A stretch of DNA of 64,000 nucleotides from a virus. The notes under the pieces are model-generated. The model ran no database searches, had not been told where the DNA came from, and saw only the letters and a program-made list of their open reading frames with translations. The stretch is taken from IMG/VR virus record IMGVR_UViG_3300027759_000070, positions 1 to 64,000 of that record. One strand, 5' to 3'. A program made the translations under genes and the position numbers. Positions 30,915-39,604 of the stretch are shown piece by piece. Positions within the stretch are counted from its first letter, which is position 1, and every line of letters starts with the position of its first letter.

Positions 30915-32723
30915 TTATTCTGGTGCTGCTTCTGGTGCTGGAGGTGGAGTTCCTGCTCCAGCTTCAGGCGGTGGTGTTCCACCAGCTTCTGGTCCTACTG
31001 CTGCTGGTCCACCAGCAAACGCAGGAGGCATTCCTCCTCCACCACCTCCTCCACCACCACCAGCTTCAGGGGGAGGACCACCAGCTTCAGCTCCTGCTCC
31101 ACCAGCTTCAGCTTGAGCGGCCAAGGCTTCTTTCCACTTAGGTCCAAGAGTTTCTATTTGGGTCAATTCCCATTTTAGTTCTTTATCTTTTCTTAAGAAT
31201 TCTCTGTTAGCTTTAATATCAACATCAGTCCAACCCAAATATCTTTTTTGTGCAAAAGTTTGCGATACCGATTCATTTGATGCTAGATTTCCAAAATTTG
31301 CAACCTTTAATTCTAATTTTTGACTTTCACGAAGTTCATAGAAATTCGTTGGAACATTAAATTCCATTTGAATTGATTCTTCATTTAAATCAAATTCTTT
31401 CCATAATCCTTTTAATTGTAAATGAGTTATGAAACTGGATTTTATACCATTAGCAAACAATTGTTGTTGGCGAATAATGAAACGTGCAAACTTTAATTCT
31501 TCTCGAAGCATATCTGCTCCATCACGGAATGCATCTTGTGGATCTAAACGAGTAGTAGGAACTTTTAAAGATTGATATAATTTCTTGACGAAATACATCA
31601 AATCAGTTAATTCACCAAGATTTGCAGCACCTGCTAATTGATCTACGGTTGTACCTTCAGAACCTGCACGTTTTGCAAACCAAAAGTTATCAAGAATAGA
31701 TTGTGGATTAAACTTTTGTACGATTCCTCCCTTATCTGGATCGTATGTTTTAGATGACCAATACGAAGAAATTAATTTACGAAGATATGCTTCTGCTTTT
31801 GGTGCTGGCATATTACCAACATCCACATTGAATACTAGACGTTCTGGTGCTCTGGCAAGACGATATATAACAATTGAATCTTCGATCATCGACAACTGAC
31901 GATATGCTCTACGACAATTTTCCAAAAATGGAAGGCGCATAGTTTTGCTTTCATTCCAAACATCAGAATTAATGTAAGTAATCTGATTTTTATCCATAGG
32001 AACAAAATCTACACCAATTTGTTTTAATGGATTATTTGGATCAAATTTCGGTTTTCTGAAAAGATATCCTTTTACTAAAACATTTTGTACATTTGAAAAT
32101 ACTGGATCAATTAACTCTGTCGGAACCTGCACAACACCTAATATGCCTTCATCTGGATAATCTTTGTGTATAATATGTTCCCAATAAATTTCACCTTCAA
32201 CCAATAATTGTCTAAAATAAGACCATCCTTTATGTTCAAGATCAAAGTGAGAAGTAAATTTTAAAAATTCTTTTTGTAATGCTTCTGATTGAAAATTAGA
32301 TAAAGCTAAATTCTTAAATTTCAAATTCATACAACTATTTGTATGAGAATCAATGTTTATTATTTCATCACATATTTCATCTAAAGCATTTGCAACTTCG
32401 GAAAATGCTCCCATGATTCGATAATCACGAACCCTTGCCAATTTATCCTTTTGGATATTGGCATACATGACTTCACTATAACGCTTATCGGCAGTTATGT
32501 CTCCAATAGGATTATTGTTATAATCAAAATTTTGTGATATTGAATGTCTAGATAAAACTTCTGCTCTTTTTGAGCCTGTATCTTCAAAATATTTGTACTT
32601 AGGATTTAAATTATTGGTTAAATCCGATACTTCAAAGTTACCATATGGTAACTTTGAAGAGATATATGACATTAAATCTCTTCCGAAAGTAGATATTTTT
32701 CCATCATCAAAATTTGTCGGCAT
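30915..32723 (-). CDS. 20: Portal vertex protein gp20
   Basis: The protein has 602 residues and forms the dodecameric DNA gate of the head. Family features include YSEVMYANIQKDKLARVRDYRIMGAFSEVANALDEICDE, LVEGEIYWEHI, RRAYRQLSMIEDSIVIYRLARAPERLVFNVDVGNMP and RFIIRQQQLFANGIKSSF. From about residue 545 to the end the chain turns into a Gly/Ala/Pro/Glu-rich tail with ten Gly in a row; this tail is GC-rich compared with the rest of the gene. The late promoter has the standard 5-nt spacing. Confidence 0.95.
   Translation of the reverse strand: MPTNFDDGKISTFGRDLMSYISSKLPYGNFEVSDLTNNLNPKYKYFEDTGSKRAEVLSRHSISQNFDYNNNPIGDITADKRYSEVMYANIQKDKLARVRDYRIMGAFSEVANALDEICDEIINIDSHTNSCMNLKFKNLALSNFQSEALQKEFLKFTSHFDLEHKGWSYFRQLLVEGEIYWEHIIHKDYPDEGILGVVQVPTELIDPVFSNVQNVLVKGYLFRKPKFDPNNPLKQIGVDFVPMDKNQITYINSDVWNESKTMRLPFLENCRRAYRQLSMIEDSIVIYRLARAPERLVFNVDVGNMPAPKAEAYLRKLISSYWSSKTYDPDKGGIVQKFNPQSILDNFWFAKRAGSEGTTVDQLAGAANLGELTDLMYFVKKLYQSLKVPTTRLDPQDAFRDGADMLREELKFARFIIRQQQLFANGIKSSFITHLQLKGLWKEFDLNEESIQMEFNVPTNFYELRESQKLELKVANFGNLASNESVSQTFAQKRYLGWTDVDIKANREFLRKDKELKWELTQIETLGPKWKEALAAQAEAGGAGAEAGGPPPEAGGGGGGGGGGMPPAFAGGPAAVGPEAGGTPPPEAGAGTPPPAPEAAPE
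30918..31095. repeat. GC-rich low-complexity repeats coding for the portal tail
   Basis: Repeated units of GGTGCTGGAGGTGGAGT-like and CCACCAGCTTC type encode EAGG, PPPEAG and poly-Gly on the minus strand. Imperfect short tandem units make length change by slippage likely. Confidence 0.7.
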
Positions 32724-32728
32724 GTTGA

Positions 32729-32734
32729 TATTTA
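32729..32734 (-). promoter_or_regulatory. Late promoter box TAAATA
   Basis: The box ends 5 nt before the ATG at 32723. Confidence 0.7.
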
Positions 32735-32738
32735 TCTA

Positions 32739-33890
32739 TTAAAGTCCAGAAAGAAATATTAATTTTGTATTAATTGAATTGGTGTCTTTCCAACCAACTT
32801 CGTTTAATACTGCTAAGTTTATTTCTGAAGACTGAGTTAAATGTGGTAATGATACATGTATTGCGTTCTTACTTAAAATTGTATAATTTATTTTTGGGAT
32901 TATAAATCCACTAACATTTGGATAATAAGTGTATCCAAATCCCGAATAATTGGTATACAAAGTCGAAGATTTACTGCTGAGTAATATATTACTTGTGTAT
33001 TGTAAGTTTTTCCCTATTATCGTAAGAGATAAAGGAAAATCCTTCGGTTGTATTATGACTTCGGTTCCTGATAATTCTATCATTCTTCCAGAAGAATTTA
33101 AATACAAATTAGTTAAATATGGTGCTCCAGAAATAGACACAGTTTCATTTTCGTTTAATAATCCCTTTGCAGAATCATACACATAATTTTCTGACGATAA
33201 ACTATCAGTAAAAGAATCGAATAATAATTTGCTAGAAACTCTAAAGTTAGAATCTACAAAATAAATGTTTTTCGCATAGTCCGAATCAACACTAGGAAAT
33301 AACCAACCTTTAATTGTAAATGATGTAGTCGCTATGAATCTTGGTTTATCTGCTGATGTTACATCAATTGGGTATTCTGTACTAATAGTTCCATCCCATA
33401 ATACTTCTGATCTAATTTCATTTAATGATTCTATTCCAAATGCTGTCGGAATTTTCCAACATATTATAATATATGGATTAGAATAAGGAATAAAATTCGA
33501 CAGTATCTGATCCATGTCACTCTGATAATTTGTTAATATATTAACAGCAACTGTCAAATTTACAGGGACAGGCATTCTTACATGGGTAGTAAGTTTACCG
33601 TAACCGTTATTTTTTACTGGCTGGTAAAAACCATCAATTTTATTGAAAACTCTGGTTTCATCCCTTGCTATTGAAGTAATGTTTACGGCTATAACAGGAA
33701 CTGTGATATTCTGAGCTTTATTAACTATATCATGTATCACCCTTTCTTTGGGTGCATGAACATATCTAACTCGTATTTGTTCTTTGGCTTCTCTGTTCTT
33801 ATTATGTCTAGTAATAAGAACATCATCCATCGCAGCAATAAATTGCGTCAATAAATCATGAATTTCAAAATGGAATCCATTGTTTTGCAT
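32739..33890 (-). CDS. Virion structural protein of marine T4-like type
   Basis: The protein has 383 residues. The N-terminal domain (IRVRYVHAPKERVIHDIVNKAQNITVPVIAVNITSIARDETRVFNKIDGFYQP) is a block I recall from structural proteins of T4-like phages of marine bacteria; its T4 counterpart is unclear. Residues 230-383 are beta-rich and Ser/Asn-rich. The ATG overlaps the helicase stop as TAATG, so it is expressed by coupling from the promoter at 36316 or by read-through. Confidence 0.6.
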   Translation of the reverse strand: MQNNGFHFEIHDLLTQFIAAMDDVLITRHNKNREAKEQIRVRYVHAPKERVIHDIVNKAQNITVPVIAVNITSIARDETRVFNKIDGFYQPVKNNGYGKLTTHVRMPVPVNLTVAVNILTNYQSDMDQILSNFIPYSNPYIIICWKIPTAFGIESLNEIRSEVLWDGTISTEYPIDVTSADKPRFIATTSFTIKGWLFPSVDSDYAKNIYFVDSNFRVSSKLLFDSFTDSLSSENYVYDSAKGLLNENETVSISGAPYLTNLYLNSSGRMIELSGTEVIIQPKDFPLSLTIIGKNLQYTSNILLSSKSSTLYTNYSGFGYTYYPNVSGFIIPKINYTILSKNAIHVSLPHLTQSSEINLAVLNEVGWKDTNSINTKLIFLSGL

Positions 33891-36310
33891 TAGGATTTAA
33901 GACGGAATGAATTGATATATATTCCTTCACACAATATATCAAATGTAGATTTTCTACTAAATGATTCCTTTTTAACTGTCTTGGAAGATGCTAAAGAATC
34001 AAGAACTACTTTAAGTTCTGGTGAACCAGATAATTGTCTCCTATATTTGTTACAAAGTTTTCTTGCTATGACTGCTTGTTTATTAGAAAGTTTATGTTGA
34101 TTCGCTAGACTATGACCGATAATACCATCAATTTTATTGAATCCGACATTATTCTTTTCTTGTGCAAAATCTTCATCCATTCCAGCTATTATTTGTAGGA
34201 GTTTTAAGCAAGCTTCTTTAACTTCATCGGTTATTGTAGGATCTTGTGCTTCTTTTCTGATTTGTTCTGGTGTTACATTTTTTGTAACATACTCACCAGC
34301 AATATCAACAGGATGATCTACAAATACTATATCTTCCCCAGCAGTTTCTTTCTTGTCTAAAATCTTGTCATTAACACCAGCTTTATTAATGAAACTTCTA
34401 ATCATTATTTCATCGATTGAATCTTTTGCTGCCAAATAATGTATTTCTACGTTTTTGGTCTGCCCAATACGATGTGCCCTATCTTCTGCTTGAATAATCG
34501 TGGTTGGTCGCCAATCAAATTCACCGAATATAACAGTAGTAGCTGCTGTCAAGGTTAATCCAGTGGCACTTGCTAATATAGAACCAATAAATACTTTGAC
34601 ATCTGGATTAGTTTGAAATTCATCTACTATGTCCGTAACTTCATCCGCCGCTGCTCCACCAATTAACATTACCGATCTTTTTCCAAAATGTTGTTGTAGT
34701 CTCTGAACCACTTCTCTGTGGTGAGCAAATATGATAATTTTTTCTCCAGATTTTAATACTTTTTCAGCATGTTCTATAATATGTGGCAATTTTTGTATAC
34801 CCAAAAGTGATCTTTGCTGAGAAATAGTTTCAAAGAATATTCTTTGTTTTTGTTCTAATTCTTGTGTATACTTATTAAACTGAGAAAGATCATCATTTGA
34901 TTTTGCTAATTCAATATAAGCAACTAGCTCTTCGGTTTCTTTTCTTAATTCATCTCTTATTTGAAGTTCTTCTGCTTTTTCTTTTGCTGAAGATTCAAAC
35001 GTAATAATACTCCTTGTTTTTGGTGGAATATCTTTCAGAACATCCTTTTTCAATCTACGAACCATGATGGTAGATCTCAAAAGATCCTGTAATGCTTCCA
35101 TGTCCGAATCTTTTGGAGTATTGTATTCTAATCCATATCGACCTTGTGTTGCACCACAATACTTTGTGATAAACGTGAAATAGTTATTCCATCTATTTGG
35201 ATCTAGATAATGTAATAATGCAAACAAATCTTGTGGCTTATTGTCGATGGGTGTACCAGTCAAAAACAAAGCTCTTTTGGTTTGAACAGGTTTTTTAACA
35301 TCTTTTGGGTTCATTTTTCTGGCATCGTATGGATGTGTCCCCAAAATTGCCATAGATCTTTTTGCTGTTTTGTTCTTCATGTAATGAGCTTCATCAGCAA
35401 TAACCAAATCAAATTCGCCCATTTCATCAATTTGTTTCTTCAAATCATATATTATATCATAATTGACTATGATAATTCCTCCCATTTTTGCAGGGAATGC
35501 CTTTTTATTATCTACAACGGTTATCTTTCTTTTCGAGATTAACCATTTTTCTAATTCGTTTTTCCAATTGTATTTTAATTTCTGAGGACACAAAATTAAA
35601 ACATTTTGAATATCACTATCATATACATTTATGTAACCGATAGCTTGAATAGTTTTTCCTAAACCCATTTCATCTGCAATGAATACTTTGTCTTTACCCA
35701 TCGCAAATCTAATACCTGATTCTTGGAATGGTAGATATTTTAATCCTTCTGGTGCGGGTATGGGAGAATCAGGAGAAGCACCTTCGGGTTTTGGTTCTTC
35801 ACCAGTTGATCTACTAATTTCTTTAGCATCAACATAAGGTTGTAGTTCCTTTTTTAATTCTACATCAGAATCTGGAACATATTCAATCAATCTTGCTGCT
35901 GTAGCAGCATCACCTGTCCACCAATATTTTCTATCCCTATCAAAAATAAATTTTTTTGATTTGACCATGTCTTTTACCGCTTCATCATATTTAAATGATA
36001 TAATATATCTATCTCCATTTTTACTTAAAATGGGTTTAGAAGCGGCTGATGCTACTGTTGATGTAGGTGTAACATCAGTATTTCCAGATTTATTCAAATA
36101 TTCTTTATAGCAATCTTCGTGCATTACTATTTTTGGACTTGAGTTCCAGAAAATTCTCTGCCCAACATTAATTTTTACTCCGTGTTTGCAATTTTCATAA
36201 CCACATCTACCGGGAAATTTACTCGACATAAACCCCTCTTCTAACATACTTAGAAGAGATTCAGATATAGGTATGAATTTTTTTCTTTTTTTAGACTGTA
36301 AACTAGACAT
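33890..36310 (-). CDS. SNF2-type helicase with HARP domain (SMARCAL1-like)
   Basis: The protein has 806 residues. Residues 36-67 have spaced Cys/His (C36, C41, H43, C67), a possible zinc site. Residues 101-142 (RYIISFKYDEAVKDMVKSKKFIFDRDRKYWWT) fit a HARP domain. The SNF2 motor follows: ADEMGLGKT at 212-220, IADEAHYMKN, LFLTGTP, then FAHHREVVQRLQ, GLTLTAATTVIF and QAEDRAHRIGQ. HARP-SNF2 enzymes anneal ssDNA and remodel forks (family knowledge); a replication or recombination role is likely. A late box 5 nt before the ATG is unusual for a replication enzyme. The N-terminal LSMLEEG might be a processing site. Confidence 0.88.
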   Translation of the reverse strand: MSSLQSKKRKKFIPISESLLSMLEEGFMSSKFPGRCGYENCKHGVKINVGQRIFWNSSPKIVMHEDCYKEYLNKSGNTDVTPTSTVASAASKPILSKNGDRYIISFKYDEAVKDMVKSKKFIFDRDRKYWWTGDAATAARLIEYVPDSDVELKKELQPYVDAKEISRSTGEEPKPEGASPDSPIPAPEGLKYLPFQESGIRFAMGKDKVFIADEMGLGKTIQAIGYINVYDSDIQNVLILCPQKLKYNWKNELEKWLISKRKITVVDNKKAFPAKMGGIIIVNYDIIYDLKKQIDEMGEFDLVIADEAHYMKNKTAKRSMAILGTHPYDARKMNPKDVKKPVQTKRALFLTGTPIDNKPQDLFALLHYLDPNRWNNYFTFITKYCGATQGRYGLEYNTPKDSDMEALQDLLRSTIMVRRLKKDVLKDIPPKTRSIITFESSAKEKAEELQIRDELRKETEELVAYIELAKSNDDLSQFNKYTQELEQKQRIFFETISQQRSLLGIQKLPHIIEHAEKVLKSGEKIIIFAHHREVVQRLQQHFGKRSVMLIGGAAADEVTDIVDEFQTNPDVKVFIGSILASATGLTLTAATTVIFGEFDWRPTTIIQAEDRAHRIGQTKNVEIHYLAAKDSIDEIMIRSFINKAGVNDKILDKKETAGEDIVFVDHPVDIAGEYVTKNVTPEQIRKEAQDPTITDEVKEACLKLLQIIAGMDEDFAQEKNNVGFNKIDGIIGHSLANQHKLSNKQAVIARKLCNKYRRQLSGSPELKVVLDSLASSKTVKKESFSRKSTFDILCEGIYINSFRLKS

Positions 36311-36315
36311 ACTTA

Positions 36316-36321
36316 TATTTA
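36316..36321 (-). promoter_or_regulatory. Late promoter box TAAATA
   Basis: The box ends 5 nt before the ATG at 36310. Confidence 0.65.
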
Positions 36322-36325
36322 CCGC

Positions 36326-37954
36326 CTATACAAATCTTTTTAAGAAATATTTTGGTAGTTTTTTAGCATTCCTAATAACAGCATCAGATATAGATCCATC
36401 TAGAATGTAAGTTATACATTTATCCTGTTTTGTTCTTACTCCTCTACCACAGGCTTGAATTAGATGATTCAGCATCTGATTAACATACCAATTTGGATCA
36501 TCTTTGAATAACTTTTTGATTCTCTCATCATTTAATGGCATGTATGCAGCCTTTGCTACAATTTGAAACCTAGCCAAATCTTCTTTCAAATCTACACCAT
36601 ACGTCATTGACGGACTGACCAACACTGTTGGTCCTGTGGATTCTATATGTTGCCTAATAATTTGCTCGTTGTTTGCACCATCTAATCTGAACAAAAATCT
36701 AGGATCATCAATATTATCTTTCAAATATTGAGTAATTTCCATAGTATGAGTATGGATTACACCCTTTACATTTTTATGAAAATCACAAATCTTTAAAATA
36801 TTATCCTTTAATACTGGAAGTTTCTCTTTAAGATTTTTGTAATTTAGTTTATGTGCTGTGGAAACATGAATAGGAGCATTTTTAGGATCAAAAGTAGAAT
36901 CTACTTCAATATATTGATACTTTTCAATTCCCAATGTTTTGGCAAAATTAGCAGGATCAATAATCGTAGCAGACATTAACAAAATCTTTTTTCCATACTT
37001 AAAGATATGCTTTGCCAGATTATCTACCCTTAATGGTTTAAGGGTCACTCCGTCCAAGTTATGTTCAATTACATACTCACATTCTTCCCATGTTTCAATT
37101 GTTGTTTGAATTTGGGCAAGAAGATTTGTGAACAGTTTAAATCTCTGTACATCAGAATCTGCTGTTGATGTGTTTCTCTTCTTTTTTCCTAGAATCTTTT
37201 TAAGATCTTCGATTTCGTTTCCTAGTTTTAAAGTCAATTCTCCCAACCAGATTCTGAATTTTCCATAATTCTCCACAGGAACATCTGTAGGTTTATATCC
37301 CAAACGCTTTAAAATTTTGTAATTCAAACTTCTGCTGAAGCGTTTAACTAATTCAGACTCCATTTCAGAAGCTTCATCGCATACAATATATTGCCTATGA
37401 CGAACATGTTCAGGAAGAGATAAAAACATGCTGTAATTAAGCACTCCAAACTTATTAGTCAACATATCTCTCCTAGAATTATAATAATCACAGGTAGAAT
37501 TCAAAATACATGATTCTTTGATCCTTGGATTAAAGTGACAGGGAGCAAAATCTACATTATAACTAGGATCTACCCTACAAAGATAATTACTTTTACCTTT
37601 CAATGAACACGAATCTTTAAATAATTCAGTGTATTGGTCTTGTAGACTTTTTGTAATAGTCAGAGCAAATGCTCCAAATGGAGGTTGGTCTTCACATTCT
37701 TCAGCCTTTGCAAAGTCTCCAAATTGGTCAACCCTAAATGCATTGTAGGATTCAACTAAACTTTGAAATTTAGCAGGGACTTCATCCGAATAATTGGATA
37801 AAGTTTTAGAGAGGAACGATTTTCCACTTCCAGTCGGAGCACAACAAATTACGAAATCGTAGCCAGAGTTAAAGGCTAAATCAATTTTATCAAGAAGTTC
37901 TACTTGTTGTGTTTGTGGAACGAACCCATTTGGGAAATGATCTAATAGAGGCAT
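36326..37954 (-). CDS. DinG/XPD-like DNA helicase
   Basis: The protein has 542 residues. CAPTGSGKS at 38-46 is the Walker A motif. Several Cys in the insert around 115-160 (CSLKGKSNYLC, PCHF, SCILNSTC) suit the Fe-S cluster of XPD/DinG helicases. Motif II is DEAS rather than DEAH. Later motifs are LLMSATI, SPSMTYGVDL and LIQACGRGVR. It unwinds 5'-3' in known relatives. It has a host-type promoter whose -10 ends 6 nt before the ATG, located in the end of the upstream gene. Confidence 0.85.
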   Translation of the reverse strand: MPLLDHFPNGFVPQTQQVELLDKIDLAFNSGYDFVICCAPTGSGKSFLSKTLSNYSDEVPAKFQSLVESYNAFRVDQFGDFAKAEECEDQPPFGAFALTITKSLQDQYTELFKDSCSLKGKSNYLCRVDPSYNVDFAPCHFNPRIKESCILNSTCDYYNSRRDMLTNKFGVLNYSMFLSLPEHVRHRQYIVCDEASEMESELVKRFSRSLNYKILKRLGYKPTDVPVENYGKFRIWLGELTLKLGNEIEDLKKILGKKKRNTSTADSDVQRFKLFTNLLAQIQTTIETWEECEYVIEHNLDGVTLKPLRVDNLAKHIFKYGKKILLMSATIIDPANFAKTLGIEKYQYIEVDSTFDPKNAPIHVSTAHKLNYKNLKEKLPVLKDNILKICDFHKNVKGVIHTHTMEITQYLKDNIDDPRFLFRLDGANNEQIIRQHIESTGPTVLVSPSMTYGVDLKEDLARFQIVAKAAYMPLNDERIKKLFKDDPNWYVNQMLNHLIQACGRGVRTKQDKCITYILDGSISDAVIRNAKKLPKYFLKRFV

Positions 37955-37960
37955 TAATGG

Positions 37961-37989
37961 ATCATACTACGGAACCAAGGATAAATCAA
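37961..37989 (-). promoter_or_regulatory. Host-type promoter (TTGATT / TATGAT) for the DinG-like gene
   Basis: TTGATT at 37984-37989, 17-nt spacer, TATGAT at 37961-37966 (minus strand), 6 nt before the ATG at 37954. Confidence 0.65.
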
Positions 37990-38329
37990 GCTTATTCTTC
38001 TCAAATAATATAACTTTAGTGTTATAAAAACGAGAATTATTTTTTTGATTTAAAGACATCAATTTAAAATAAAGATCGGAATCGTTTTCCGAAATAGCCG
38101 ATAAAGTATAATCCAATATCAAATAGTTTTTTTCTTTTTTTACTTTAAACGGATATGGTATTTCAACTTTTTTTTGAGTTACGTTATTTCCTATCTTTAA
38201 ATATATATAAAAATAATAATCTTTTTTATTAAAAAGTACTAATTTACCTTCTTTTAGAATTTTACTATTCGAAGATAATACTATATCTCTTTGTAGAAAA
38301 TATTTAAACTCATTCTCTATGTCTTCCAT
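37967..38329 (-). CDS. Unknown protein (120 aa)
   Basis: The protein is small, rich in Lys, Tyr and Asn, with mainly strand character (KDYYFYIYLKIGNNV, KNYLILDYTL). No family is recognised. It has a late box 6 nt before the ATG, and its 3' end carries the early promoter of the next gene. Confidence 0.6.
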   Translation of the reverse strand: MEDIENEFKYFLQRDIVLSSNSKILKEGKLVLFNKKDYYFYIYLKIGNNVTQKKVEIPYPFKVKKEKNYLILDYTLSAISENDSDLYFKLMSLNQKNNSRFYNTKVILFEKNKLDLSLVP

Positions 38330-38335
38330 TTATTG

Positions 38336-38341
38336 TATTTA
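38336..38341 (-). promoter_or_regulatory. Late promoter box TAAATA
   Basis: The box ends 6 nt before the ATG at 38329. Confidence 0.6.
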
Positions 38342-38359
38342 AATGAAAAATACAGAATA

Positions 38360-38776
38360 TCAAGAATCCATAAAATATAATTTTTCATTTGGAGTCATTG
38401 TTAGATATACTTTATTAAATGTCTTCCAAAATTCTCTTTCTTGTGCTACGGGATATGTAGTTACTAGGTAACATTCATTATAGTTTATACACCTAAAATC
38501 CATCATTAATATATCCCATGTGATAATTAATTTCTTTTCTCTTGGATTGAATGGTGGTAATCCACTTGGTCTTTTGTACCCTAAAACTCTTCTTCCATTA
38601 TTTGAATTCAATAATGCCATTGAGTTAGAACACAACATCCTGCGGAAGGCAGGTCTACCCTCCACAGGATTTCGGCGTTTTATAAAAAGTTCACAAACAT
38701 TATTTCTTAAAGCCATTTCTAATTGGCTATAATTAGTTTGTAATACTAAAGGATTTTCGTAATCTCTTCTCGGCAC
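38360..38776 (-). CDS. WYL_2/DUF2693-like protein, GTG start
   Basis: The protein has 138 residues. ALRNNVCELFIKR....FRRMLCSNS and KKLIITWDILMMDFRCINYNECYL fit the small phage domain WYL_2 (DUF2693), whose members carry F.K..G..R.M.CT and a WD...WR.... strand. Its function is unknown. The GTG at 38774-38776 is taken as the start because TAAATA ends exactly 5 nt before it; no ATG fits. The box overlaps the stop codon of the co-chaperonin gene. Confidence 0.65.
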   Translation of the reverse strand: MPRRDYENPLVLQTNYSQLEMALRNNVCELFIKRRNPVEGRPAFRRMLCSNSMALLNSNNGRRVLGYKRPSGLPPFNPREKKLIITWDILMMDFRCINYNECYLVTTYPVAQEREFWKTFNKVYLTMTPNEKLYFMDS

Positions 38777-38780
38777 CTAA

Positions 38781-39221
38781 TTATTTAGTACCTTTGTCTT
38801 TCTTCTTATCTTCTTTTCTTTTAGCAATACCAAACATCCTCTGTTCATTCAAGAACATACCTTTCTTAACCAAGCCATAGCCTTCTACTTCGATGTTAGC
38901 TACACTAACACCTTTATCATTCGGGAATACAATAATGTCATCCTTTTTACAAAATTGAACATTTGGACCCATTAAAACCACTTTAGCTTTTCTCCAAGCT
39001 TTTGTGTTTATATTTGTGGGAACGAATAAAGATCCCCGCTTTACTACAGATCCTTGTGAATCTTCGACTTCGTCAACGAATTCAACTAAAACTATATCAT
39101 CAAAAATAAAAGATAACTGGAAATCGTCTAATCCGAATGATCCTTCTGAATTTGCATTCAAATCGATCATTCCCTTTTTTTGCTTCACATTATCCATGTG
39201 AGATGGTACTTCTATAGGCAT
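38781..39221 (-). CDS. GroES-like co-chaperonin (gp31 analogue)
   Basis: The protein has 146 residues. The Cpn10-type beta barrel is suggested by FDDIVLVEFVDEVEDSQGSVVKRGSLFVPTN, AKVVLMGPNVQFCKKDDIIVFPNDKG and VEGYGLVKKGMFLNEQRMFG. T4 gp31 and relatives replace host GroES so that GroEL can fold gp23. Extensions of 25-30 residues lie at both ends. A possible host-type promoter (TTGACT, 16 nt, TAATTA) lies upstream on the minus strand at about 39228-39255, inside gp62. Confidence 0.75.
   Translation of the reverse strand: MPIEVPSHMDNVKQKKGMIDLNANSEGSFGLDDFQLSFIFDDIVLVEFVDEVEDSQGSVVKRGSLFVPTNINTKAWRKAKVVLMGPNVQFCKKDDIIVFPNDKGVSVANIEVEGYGLVKKGMFLNEQRMFGIAKRKEDKKKDKGTK
38782..38787 (-). promoter_or_regulatory. 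Late promoter box TAAATA before a GTG start
   Basis: The box ends 5 nt before the GTG at 38776. Confidence 0.65.
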
Positions 39222-39226
39222 ATAAA

Positions 39227-39604
39227 TTAATTATGTTGGTTTTTCAGAAAGTCAACATATTGTTTAATTTCTCTTTCTGATAATTCAAAATTTTTTGCTA
39301 AAATTTTAGTATCAGCATTTTCTTGAATTTTTTCTTCTTTGTTTTTCTTTAAATAACTAATTCTTTTTTTCTTTACTTTTGGTAAAATATTTAATAAGAA
39401 TTCGTACTGTTCCTGTTTCGTGGAAAACGTCTTTCCATAGACATTTGTCGTTTGATTAAGTATCTCAGAAATGTCGGGAGAATACATGCTACACCAGCGA
39501 GCAACCATATAATAATTGAACTGTGTTTCTCCTTCATTTATCGTATTTAGTTTCTTCTTATTGAATAAGACAGAATCTATGAAATTAAATATTGTATCTT
39601 CCAT
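39227..39604 (-). CDS. 62: Clamp-loader small subunit gp62
   Basis: The protein has 125 residues. IFNFIDSVLFNKKKLN, then FNYYMVARWCSMYSPDISEILNQ and QYEFLLNILPKVKKKRISYLKK fit the compact gp62 form seen in T4-like phages of marine bacteria. It works with gp44 to load the sliding clamp gp45; neither is in this window. The start overlaps the stop of the epimerase gene by 1 nt, so this replication gene is the tail of the long glycan operon. Confidence 0.8.
   Translation of the reverse strand: MEDTIFNFIDSVLFNKKKLNTINEGETQFNYYMVARWCSMYSPDISEILNQTTNVYGKTFSTKQEQYEFLLNILPKVKKKRISYLKKNKEEKIQENADTKILAKNFELSEREIKQYVDFLKNQHN

Noticed and set aside
30923-31141. Plus-strand open frame of Leu/His/Gln repeats
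   Set aside because: It is the antisense reading of the Gly/Ala/Pro-rich portal tail; low complexity keeps the frame open.
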